From DRQF01 sp964559135 (GTDB lineage Bacteria > Planctomycetota > GCA-002687715 > DRQF01): a stretch of DNA of 25,950 nt. Numbering within the stretch: position 1 is the first letter of the stretch; each line of letters begins with the position of its first letter. A model generated the notes under the pieces. It did not search any database, was not told the DNA's origin, and saw only the letters and a list, made by a program, of their open reading frames with translations. Where the stretch lies: assembly GCA_964559135.1 (NCBI GenBank), contig CAZLGG010000055.1, positions 1 to 25,950 of the forward strand, in the 5' to 3' direction. A program made the translations under genes and the position numbers. Shown piece after piece: positions 18,101 to 23,071 of this stretch.

Positions 18101-18584
18101 GTGGTATCGGCGAGCGTTCGACGCGACGGCGGACTGGATGGACGAGAAACGGCTGGAAAGGCGCGAAGGCGTCCAGCACATGGCGGTCCTTCTCTACCGA
18201 CTTCACGAGGCGGGCCGCGGGACGACGACGGACCTGCAGGAGTTGATCGATCGGGCAGGTGGGGATCGGACGGCCCTCCTGTGGTGCGCGGATCTGGCGG
18301 ACCGGATGGGGCGGGCCGAGATGTCCGTGGCGGTCAGGCAGCGTCTCTTCTCGGAAGGTCGGTTGCCGCTGGAACGGGTCCTCGACTTGGTTCGGGACAT
18401 CGAGAAGGGCCGGGGGATCGACGCGGCCTATGAGACGGCAAGGGAGGCCGCGGTGTGGACGTGCGCTCCGAATCTGTTGGATCGATTGCAAACGATGGCG
18501 AGATCGCTGGGCAAGGAGAAGGAGGCGGAACAGTGGAAGACTCTGAAGACAAAGGCGTGGCCCACGAAGGAGGGCACGCGGTGA
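12168..18584 (+). CDS. Giant exported helical-repeat (TPR-like) protein, 2138 residues
   Basis: The start ATG at 12168 overlaps the previous stop by four bases and has GGGAGG at 12153-12158. The first 23 residues are a signal peptide (MRRSAATM, hydrophobic stretch, then RATAQ). Nearly all the rest is alpha-helical, made of degenerate 34-residue-like TPR/SEL-type repeats such as LLADVLKKSKETNLAVGMFQF. No catalytic motif was found. Three aromatic, glycine-rich inserts interrupt the helices: NRNFFWGG at residue 1007, NRFFFLFGGG at 1642 and NRFSWWAPPPP at 1824. Bat operons also carry TPR genes (BatB/BatC-type), but those are several times shorter. The protein probably forms a long periplasmic or surface scaffold binding the vWA proteins. 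A frame open back to 11862 is only overlap with the previous gene. Confidence 0.9.
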   Translation: MRRSAATMVILVLVVLGGRATAQTVKLRGTVVTAEKEPPGSSSENEDGHDAKLSAALVKRLDALIEKPFPHPRDQDGLFDACLLESGSYAPLLGEIATRLKSESLAARVRATLQAVLARAQWRRGDLSKAGESWEKVVASDALRTSPEAWRAHAMVLEALDQVAEAMAAWGNYLALLPADAEKKRSEVLLRLALLRRTEASAIQQIEARSPLRLFGLGLDGQPAIFAADPLLVHVSGLPTKLRNRAAVLLAMLGEPELSLELYEADEEGSRRFRSEVRRTSWALDAKKPKVAQQHAWAALRTAKLDRDRRYALALLVESYRDAGGLRELVGELERAEDLPALAHRLEVDILRELGDVDAALDLFRRSADEGLDDAKRGELLDMLREAGRFDELRRLYRGLIANDPGNLVWREGLSRFELESGHAEAVDALWREPLETWEKASDLMEAAEVLGRLGRDDLARGFARKAVAMPGGLARGLLFLYELERNRGRLAEAETILHEFDAAAAPGAPERIQLAEAFERIGDKVSAVRVLEGLKAAERGKPLAEDMEMRLAWLYSEVDREEDALEAWRTLWRAVKSVPRRAYVEDRMLNVASRLGVLADIAIEEEEKLADGQGDALDRGLLVRLYTKANDAVSAAEIISTYGRQSGDEVPALREMARVYLACADFMNYERCVRDLMKKDPEGIPDYLRQLAMSALERARPDQARPFLRALKKLETGPEAAEFEAGVLALAGMYEDAARAYRKGLAAHPDRIEGSLLLADVLKKSKETNLAVGMFQFLGDEAKKDDLFIIALDGLLNMRAGRPVLRWARRRILQRIASTPDKMYLYQMLSDVSEELADRPNMLRAMKGALDVANERRSNVLRELMDLSARDRAKQLEFGRRLVLLGDLVPPDVYLTLGEAFLAEGDVRMAERTFGRAVDVPDRNAFLRKVAKSFEAAGYKEEALRVYEKVLVGESWNVELISRVANLDELLGRDEAALALTERALDLMLARRPFSSVKSVSDSDSNRNFFWGGRNLQDYDRFFEGSVTSFLVLAGKGAPVDAFLDRLEAKIDKERGAAQTHRPEDFALGRYPRLSAEAALFRRVAMATGRIDRADALDRVLLTTFPNDGKLLGRLVSRRLRDGFVASARSLVEESGRGEEAKARARFLAGTASAELPAGTLTAAAARPLFLPLYHRGDLDQARRVLYRIALPALTKDDLTSVPELLSVSVLLGESDAALRFARRWVDAACKFKKNWELSEEVRKCLRAAWSTLDTKQRLSLARYLSTKLVAQPKKRRSLIDVVTRLQKQLSEPLLEANEIKSLMDSAAVLGSYDALQLLDIVPESERKKLLEEAYAKAPTSNRVYFLVNVVSRGTSGGRRLDAATRQFVLDRIQGAVDELGRQLSYYYVDNVTALSDREPELAAEILRILREEDPDNLDYALGQAGVQLQTGKTDDALKILREVVTRLAEGESFGGNERRQLLAAASLYEKVDASLLLGVLDDHDANGAASERTALMRASLASQGFFARRALSLARKAAETFPESREVQTVFLSTLRQQGFDVEVARVADRLARRWPEDKGRLRAAESAWRALKNPEAIRRLKQDLGAETSTTKAVVKSKGKLPRATVKAVKAALDAGRIGEAQRLWRRVWRRLDNAGSGNRFFFLFGGGVSTPSWPIDEGEKADVATKRGQGLPDLGPPKPKRTVRDAFDAIAETPFGIDELGRQVRSLRPSQAVASRKLLSGYLKARMLDEGRAAFLAGLSRLLERGQGGAVDYAQLLLLLEKNPDLARAGAASYLDELLSVTRPTDGARLRRIARLLGRLGAKEASLRLYRWCFPLIVGNRFSWWAPPPPAGETVDELMEIFEEPLLTQAVEAYLAALTPDVLYGSEDQYVKSIIEAHRRIAGLAKAFERTREMCLHAAAPDVRDRQGAAGAALAVLAAAGKSDEALAAWKKLACRTTSPRIQRWGRRRSPSFGARQYREMFPPVADGGEELAKWYRRAFDATADWMDEKRLERREGVQHMAVLLYRLHEAGRGTTTDLQELIDRAGGDRTALLWCADLADRMGRAEMSVAVRQRLFSEGRLPLERVLDLVRDIEKGRGIDAAYETAREAAVWTCAPNLLDRLQTMARSLGKEKEAEQWKTLKTKAWPTKEGTR

Positions 18585-18739
18585 ATGTCGACCGAGATCG
18601 TCGTCGTCGTCGTCGTCGTCGTCGCGCCATGAACTCCGATGCGGGAGGCCCTTTCGGGGTTTTCTGGATCTCCGGGATCGCCGTCGTGGGAACGTTCGTG
18701 GTCGTGATCCTGGTCTACTGGTTACTCTTGGCGGGGTGA
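18581..18739 (+). CDS. 52-residue single-pass membrane protein with a nine-arginine tract
   Basis: GTG at 18581 overlaps the preceding TGA as GTGA, the same style of junction as the rest of the operon, and GGAGGG at 18569-18574 sits six bases upstream. The peptide reads MNVDRD, nine arginines, then AMNSDAGGPFGVFW and one strongly hydrophobic helix (ISGIAVVGTFVVVILVYWLL) ending in LAG. The arginines would hold the N-terminus in the cytoplasm. An alternative start is ATG 18629, which gives 36 residues without the arginines, but no comparable ribosome-binding site precedes it. Its function is unknown; its position suggests a small accessory subunit of the vWA complex. Small genes like this are easily missed. 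Confidence 0.65.
   Translation: MNVDRDRRRRRRRRRAMNSDAGGPFGVFWISGIAVVGTFVVVILVYWLLLAG
18598..18624. repeat. (TCG)9 trinucleotide microsatellite
   Basis: Nine perfect TCG units lie inside the start of the small membrane-protein gene, where they are read as CGT and encode arginine. Changes in repeat number would lengthen or shorten the arginine tract without shifting the frame. Confidence 0.95.
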
Positions 18740-18745
18740 GGCCGC

Positions 18746-18786
18746 CGCCCCGCTGTCAAGCTGTCAGTCGCTCTGTCAGCGGGGCG
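18746..18786. terminator. Hairpin terminator candidate between convergent genes
   Basis: CGCCCCGCTG (18746-18755) and CAGCGGGGCG (18777-18786) are perfect 10-bp complements around a 21-base loop. The element starts seven bases after the last stop of the operon and ends eight bases before the stop of the oppositely oriented Hsp20 gene, so it could end transcripts from both sides. No clear T-run follows in either direction, so it may be a non-canonical or RNA-stabilising hairpin. Confidence 0.6.
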
Positions 18787-18794
18787 ACGAGGCT

Positions 18795-19340
18795 TCAGCG
18801 GCCCTTGACGGTGATCCGCTTCGTGTCCTCCGCGGCAACTTGTCGCTTCGGCAAGCGCACCTTGAGAACACCCTTGGTGAAATCCGCCTCGGCGTGATCC
18901 GGGTCGACCTCCGCGGGGAGAGGGATGGCCCTTTGGAACGTGCCGAACGACCTCTCGGTCCGCCAGAACCCGTTCTCGTCCTCCGTCGTCTCCTCCGTCC
19001 GTTTCTCACCCTTCAGGACGAGGTAGCCGTCCTTGACTTCGATGTCCACATCGTCCGGCTCGAGCCCCGGCAACTCGGCGGTCAGAACGAGTTCTTTCTT
19101 CTTGTCCGCCAGGTCGATGGTGGGGGTGAAGGCTTCCGGGCTGAAGTCCCCGAAGAAGCTTTCGGCGGGCTCGAAGAGACTCGTGGAGAGCGGCCGCCCC
19201 AAGAGGCCTCCTCGGAAGAACTGCTGAAACACGTTGTCGATTTCGCGGTGAATGTTCATCAGGGGGTTCTCGCCGCCGACGGCGGGCGAGGTCTCCTTGC
19301 TCTTCTTCTCACCGCGTTTGAATGGCATCCACTTGGGCAT
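18795..19340 (-). CDS. Small heat-shock protein, Hsp20 / alpha-crystallin family
   Basis: The 181-residue protein has a variable N-terminus with the MNIHREIDNVFQQFF helix (28-42) common in bacterial Hsp20. An alpha-crystallin domain (about 71-165) contains FTPTIDLADKKKELVLTAEL, YLVLKGEKR and the conserved FTKGVLKVRLPK. A C-terminal I-x-V motif (RITVKGR) docks into neighbouring subunits in this family. It acts as an ATP-independent holdase for unfolding proteins. I chose the ATG at 19340 because AGGAG lies nine bases upstream; ATG 19349 (MNA) is only bases from that site, and the longer open frame to 19685 runs through the divergent gene. It is convergent with the vWA operon and divergent from the aminopeptidase gene. 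Confidence 0.95.
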   Translation of the reverse strand: MPKWMPFKRGEKKSKETSPAVGGENPLMNIHREIDNVFQQFFRGGLLGRPLSTSLFEPAESFFGDFSPEAFTPTIDLADKKKELVLTAELPGLEPDDVDIEVKDGYLVLKGEKRTEETTEDENGFWRTERSFGTFQRAIPLPAEVDPDHAEADFTKGVLKVRLPKRQVAAEDTKRITVKGR

Positions 19341-19371
19341 GGCATTCATCTCCTTTCTGCGGCTCATGACC

Positions 19372-19387
19372 GCAACGTGGATGTTGC
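19372..19387. promoter_or_regulatory. Inverted repeat between Hsp20 and the M24 peptidase gene
   Basis: GCAAC (19372-19376), a six-base spacer, then GTTGC (19383-19387) form a symmetric element in the 84-base divergent intergenic region. Such spacing fits a dimeric regulator's operator. A CATAAT at 19399-19404 could be a -10 box for the peptidase gene, but no matching -35 was found. It does not match the long CIRCE element. Weak call. Confidence 0.3.
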
Positions 19388-19424
19388 AAGATCTGTGCCA
19401 TAATCGGGGCGGAGGAGACGACCC

Positions 19425-21206
19425 ATGGAAAGTTGGCCTGCCTGCGACGATGTGGATGACCTGACCGCCAAGGATGTGGCGAGAAACCTCGATGCGGCCC
19501 ATCGATGGATGGTCGGGGAGGGGCTGGATCTGCTGGTGGTGACGAGCGCCGACCGGTACCTGAACGAGTACACGCCCCTCGAGGACAACCATCGCTACCT
19601 TCTGAGCGGGTTCACGGGCTCCACCGCCCTGCTCCTGGTCCGCGCGAATGATCGGGCGCGTCTCTACGTGGACGGCCGGTACCATCTGCAGGCGGATGGT
19701 GAGGTCGATGAATCGCTCATCGACGTGGTCAAGGTCCCCTTCGGAACGTCGATCCAGCAGGCTCTCATGGATGACTTGAAGGCCGGGGGTGTCGCCGGGT
19801 GCGAAGGGGATCGGATGAGCCAGTCCTTCCGGCAGAGCCTGGAGAAGAGGGCGGAGACGCTGCGCGTTTTTGCCGGAGGTGAATTGAGAGTCGCCCTGGG
19901 GATGGAACCCCTGATTCAGACCAAGCCGCTACGGCCGATCCCAGCGGAACTCGAAGACGGAGGCCCTCCGACGCGACTGGCGAGGACGTTCGCGGAGTGG
20001 CCCCACGGCCAGGACGCCTTGCTCTACCTCGGCGCCCTCGACGACGTGGCGTGGCTCACGGGAGCGCGGGGATACCACTTCCCCTACCAGAGTTCGTTTG
20101 CCGCGGAGGCGCTCGCTCAACCGGACGCGCTCTGCGTGCGCGTCGACGTTCCGGTGCTGGAGGCGGGACCTCCGGCCGCAGAGGCGGTGGAGTGGACGGC
20201 GGAGGATCTGGACGGGCTGCTCATGCGGGACGCGTGGAACGGGGTCCGCACCTTCGTCTACGATCCCGCCCACACCACGGCCGCCGTCGTGGAGAAGGTG
20301 AAGGGTCTTCGCCCGGATTGGAAGCTCGTCACCATGACGTCTCCGGCCCTCGTCGCCAAGGCGAAGAAGTCCCCCGTCGAACTCGATCACATGGTGGACA
20401 TCCACCGACGCTCATCCAGAGTCGTCGCTCGCTGCGTCCGATGGGCGCGCGAGCAGGTGGGGGGCGGTTCGCGCGTCTCCGAGCTTGACTTCCACGATCA
20501 GGCGAATCGCTTCTACGAGGAGGCGGGCGCCGTCGATCTTTCCTTTCATACCATCGCGGCCATCGGAAGCGACTCGGCGATCATTCACTTCTCCGATCCG
20601 TCCCCGGACGTCGTTGCGGAACCGGACGACCTCATGCTTCTCGACAGCGGGGCGCTCTATGAGGCGGGGTACGCGACCGATATCACGCGGACCTTTCTCG
20701 CGGGGGGAGGAGCGGGCGAGGCCTCGCCGAAGCAGAAGGAGATCTACACTCTGGTCCTGAAGGGGCTCCTTGCCGCCCAGAACGCGGTGTTTCCCGAGGG
20801 AACGCCCGGCGCCTTTTTGGACGCCCTGGCCCGCCGGCCGTTGTACGAAGCCGGGTGGAACTACGCCCACGGGACGGGGCACGGTGTGGGGATCCACGTG
20901 CACGAGCCGGGGGTGGGGATTTCACCGACCACGACTTTGCCCATGAAGGCGAACCAGGTGAGCTCCATCGAGCCCGGCATCTACGTCGAGGGATTTGGCG
21001 GCGTGCGGTTGGAGAACATCGTGGCCTTCGAGCCCCTCCCCGACCGGAAGGGTTTTCTGCGGTGTCGGCCGCTGGTTCTCATCGGATTCGATCCTCACCT
21101 CATCGACTGGGATCGCCTGGACGCGAAGGAGATGGGATGGTTGAGAAAGTACGAGGCCCTGTGTGCGGAGTTGGGGACGGCGCTGGGGGCCGCCGATTTT
21201 CTCTGA
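19425..21206 (+). CDS. Xaa-Pro aminopeptidase, M24 family (aminopeptidase P type)
   Basis: The 593-residue protein has the three-part layout of long, eukaryote-like aminopeptidase P: two creatinase-like N-terminal domains, then a pita-bread catalytic domain. Metal ligands are all present: D407 (LLDSGALY), D419 (ATDITRT), H486 (HGTGHGVG), E516 (SSIEPGIY) and E530 (VRLENIV). It should remove an N-terminal residue preceding proline, using two Mn or similar ions, in the cytoplasm; no signal peptide is seen. The start is supported by GGAGGAG at 19411-19417, seven bases upstream. One oddity is that the two aspartates are twelve residues apart, while E. coli PepP and human APP1 have eleven. The stop lies 21 bases from the stop of the convergent methyltransferase gene. 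Confidence 0.95.
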   Translation: MESWPACDDVDDLTAKDVARNLDAAHRWMVGEGLDLLVVTSADRYLNEYTPLEDNHRYLLSGFTGSTALLLVRANDRARLYVDGRYHLQADGEVDESLIDVVKVPFGTSIQQALMDDLKAGGVAGCEGDRMSQSFRQSLEKRAETLRVFAGGELRVALGMEPLIQTKPLRPIPAELEDGGPPTRLARTFAEWPHGQDALLYLGALDDVAWLTGARGYHFPYQSSFAAEALAQPDALCVRVDVPVLEAGPPAAEAVEWTAEDLDGLLMRDAWNGVRTFVYDPAHTTAAVVEKVKGLRPDWKLVTMTSPALVAKAKKSPVELDHMVDIHRRSSRVVARCVRWAREQVGGGSRVSELDFHDQANRFYEEAGAVDLSFHTIAAIGSDSAIIHFSDPSPDVVAEPDDLMLLDSGALYEAGYATDITRTFLAGGGAGEASPKQKEIYTLVLKGLLAAQNAVFPEGTPGAFLDALARRPLYEAGWNYAHGTGHGVGIHVHEPGVGISPTTTLPMKANQVSSIEPGIYVEGFGGVRLENIVAFEPLPDRKGFLRCRPLVLIGFDPHLIDWDRLDAKEMGWLRKYEALCAELGTALGAADFL

Positions 21207-21230
21207 GCCTTGCCGCGGCGATGGGGCTCA
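21204..21230. terminator. Short shared hairpin overlapping two convergent stop codons
   Basis: TGAGCC (21204-21209) and GGCTCA (21225-21230) are complementary. The first contains the stop codon of the peptidase gene, the second that of the methyltransferase gene. The stem is only six pairs and has no T-run, so a terminator role is uncertain. Confidence 0.3.
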
Positions 21231-22175
21231 GCGCTCGAGGAACCAGAGCCCCTCTTCAGCGTACTTGTTGTATTCCGCCTTGTCGCAGCGGCGGTCGTCC
21301 CACCAGATGATCCAGGGCAGGAGGAGTCGCCACAGACCTCGGGTCAGCTTCGACTTCTGATACACGTAGAAGGCATTGGTGAGGTGCCCCGACGCGTAGT
21401 GGAAGTATTTCTCCTCGAGGATGTTGTAGCGGCTCTTGAGGATCTCGCCCATGTCGGGCTCGTCTCCGAGGAATTCGAGGCCTGCCGGCGACTCACCGCG
21501 GATGTTGAAGTCGCCTTCCGGGGCGGCTTCCGGCTGGGGTTCGTCGAGGGAGGTCCGTCCCGTCACTTCGAGATAGAACTCCTTGTCGAAGAAACGGCCG
21601 AAGAGCTTGCTGGATGCGGCCTTGAAGATGAAGTCCTGGATATTGGGGGGCATCCCCTCGTGGTGAGGTTCCACGAAGAGCATGTATCCGTTCGGGCTCA
21701 GGAATCTCTCCACCATTTCCGGGAGTTGATTCTCGAGGTCGGGAAAATGGTGCAGGCTGCCGTGCGCCGAGAGCATGTCCACCTTCTCGGGCAACTCTAC
21801 CTCCATCACATCCTTCGCTTCGAAGTGGCAGAGGTCGGCGATGCCCTTTTCCTCGGCGATGCGCCGAGCGGCTTCGACCTTCTTCGGCGAGATGTCGACT
21901 CCATAGGCCCGAATTCCCGCCTCGGCGCAGGCGTGGCAGAACCAGCCGTTGCCGCAGCCGATATCGAGAATGGAGCCGATCTCCTTCTTGTGGCGCGAGA
22001 TCAACCGTTGCAGGTAGCGGATCTTGGGCTTGATGACCTTGTCCGCGATCTTGGGGATGAACCGCCAGTCATGGGGCCGCGCGTAGAGGTCGTCAATACG
22101 CTCCTCCTGGAGGTCCCAGAAGCGGGCCTCCTTGTCGAGCAACTCGTCGGATGGTTTCTTGTCAACTGAACTCAT
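21228..22175 (-). CDS. Class I SAM-dependent methyltransferase
   Basis: The 315-residue protein has motif I LDIGCGNGWF (70-79), the acidic motif II strand GVDISPKKVEAARR, and a later HGSLHHFPDLENQLPEMVERFLSPNGYMLFVEPHHEG segment typical of UbiE-like methyltransferases. The C-terminal third is longer than in small family members. It ends with a tryptophan-rich amphipathic stretch (LTRGLWRLLLPWIIWW) that could touch the membrane, so a lipid, quinone or glycan-lipid acceptor is possible but unproven. No strong Shine-Dalgarno precedes the ATG at 22175, yet the next upstream in-frame start is absent. Neighbours give no clear pathway. Confidence 0.88.
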   Translation of the reverse strand: MSSVDKKPSDELLDKEARFWDLQEERIDDLYARPHDWRFIPKIADKVIKPKIRYLQRLISRHKKEIGSILDIGCGNGWFCHACAEAGIRAYGVDISPKKVEAARRIAEEKGIADLCHFEAKDVMEVELPEKVDMLSAHGSLHHFPDLENQLPEMVERFLSPNGYMLFVEPHHEGMPPNIQDFIFKAASSKLFGRFFDKEFYLEVTGRTSLDEPQPEAAPEGDFNIRGESPAGLEFLGDEPDMGEILKSRYNILEEKYFHYASGHLTNAFYVYQKSKLTRGLWRLLLPWIIWWDDRRCDKAEYNKYAEEGLWFLER

Positions 22176-22201
22176 GGCAGCGGGGCGTCATTGTAATCAG
22201 G

Positions 22202-22207
22202 ATTATC
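22202..22207 (-). promoter_or_regulatory. Possible -10 box for the methyltransferase gene
   Basis: On the minus strand GATAAT lies about 27 bases before the ATG at 22175. The nearest -35-like TTGGGA is only 14 bases further upstream, which is too close for a good promoter. Weak call; the rest of the 137-base divergent gap shows nothing clear. Confidence 0.25.
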
Positions 22208-22312
22208 GCCAGGGCTACCCTTCCCAACATTATTCATCACGGATCGGGTTTCTCGCCCGTGCGCGTCACCTCGGACCCAAATCCGACGTCTCGATGACGG
22301 AACACGGCCAAG

Positions 22313-22993
22313 ATGCGGGAGATCATGCAAAACCGAGGAAACCTCCGATACGCGGCGGGGCTCGTTCTCGCCCTTCTCGCATGGAGCGTCTGGCTGCGCC
22401 GCGACGCGCCGAGCACCGCGGAGGAAGCGCCTGTCATCGAGGATGCGGCCGAGGACTTGGGGTTTCGCCCCATGACGTTCCGGGTGATGGATGCCCTGAC
22501 CGGGTCGCCCCTGCTCCGGGCCGTCGTCGCCGTCGCGGGCCCTTCCGGGACCCAGTGGAGCGGTCGCACGGGACCCGATGGTCGCATCAAGGGTCCGCTG
22601 GGGCGCGTCGGGGGCGCGATCTATCGGCTGAGCCTCCGCGCCGAGGGTCACGAACGGGAAACCTGGAGCGTCCCCGAGTCTCTTCTCTCGTGGGAGGGAG
22701 AGTCGATCGTGCGGTTGTGGCCTCGGACAACCGGGGTGGAGGGCGTGATCGGGTTCGACGAATGGGGAAAGGCGGCCCGCCTCACGTGGCGGATCGAGGC
22801 GCCACGGTCCGCGGGCCTCATCCGGTCGCCGGAGAGAGGCCGCGCCGTGGGGGGGCCGGCCCACCTGGAGGGCCTCCCGCCGGGCGCCCTGTTGGTGCTC
22901 GAAGTCACCGGAGATCGAGGCCGACACCGCCGCTGGACCCACTCCGTCCCCCCTCGTTCATTCCGTTGGAAGCTCCCCGGATGGGGCTCGTGA
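22313..22993 (+). CDS. Membrane-anchored protein with a carboxypeptidase-regulatory-like domain
   Basis: The 226-residue product has one N-terminal membrane segment (about residues 13-28, YAAGLVLALLAWSVWL) followed by Arg-Arg, so it is probably a signal anchor or uncleaved signal. Residues 52-115 (FRVMDALTGSPLLRAVV... GPDGRIKGPLGRV... YRLSLRAEGHE) have the rhythm of a carboxypeptidase-regulatory-like beta-sandwich, and a second similar beta-rich part follows. No catalytic motif is seen. The start is uncertain: ATG 22313 has no clear ribosome-binding site, while ATG 22325 has GGGAG only three bases away. Codon usage matches its neighbours. It ends 78 bases before the metallopeptidase-like gene. 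The function is unknown, probably envelope. Confidence 0.65.
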   Translation: MREIMQNRGNLRYAAGLVLALLAWSVWLRRDAPSTAEEAPVIEDAAEDLGFRPMTFRVMDALTGSPLLRAVVAVAGPSGTQWSGRTGPDGRIKGPLGRVGGAIYRLSLRAEGHERETWSVPESLLSWEGESIVRLWPRTTGVEGVIGFDEWGKAARLTWRIEAPRSAGLIRSPERGRAVGGPAHLEGLPPGALLVLEVTGDRGRHRRWTHSVPPRSFRWKLPGWGS

Positions 22994-23035
22994 TCGAAAA
23001 CCCACTCGAAAACCCACGGAGGCGCCGCGAGGCGA

Positions 23036-23044
23036 TGATATACT
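23036..23044 (+). promoter_or_regulatory. Extended -10 promoter for the metallopeptidase-like gene
   Basis: TGATATACT fits the extended -10 form (TG, one base, TATACT, one mismatch from TATAAT). Transcription would start near 23051, about 20 bases before the GTG start, with AGGAG at 23061-23065 in between. No convincing -35 box is present, which is usual for extended -10 promoters. Confidence 0.5.
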
Positions 23045-23071
23045 GACGGTCCGATTCGACAGGAGACCCTC

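Noticed and set aside
14436..18491. 1351-codon open frame on the minus strand opposite the giant repeat protein
   Set aside because: It is antisense to a gene with a clear signal peptide, start, coupling and helical-repeat protein. Its translation is Arg/Gly/Pro/Leu-rich with no domain, as expected for an antisense shadow in GC-rich DNA.
12168..18584. Giant gene as a modular synthetase or polyketide enzyme because of its size
   Set aside because: No adenylation, condensation, ketosynthase or carrier motifs are present; the sequence is helical repeats behind a signal peptide.
19341..19424. CIRCE or sigma32 promoter before Hsp20
   Set aside because: The inverted repeat GCAAC-N6-GTTGC is too short for CIRCE (TTAGCACTC-N9-GAGTGCTAA), and no sigma32-type pair of boxes with correct spacing was seen.
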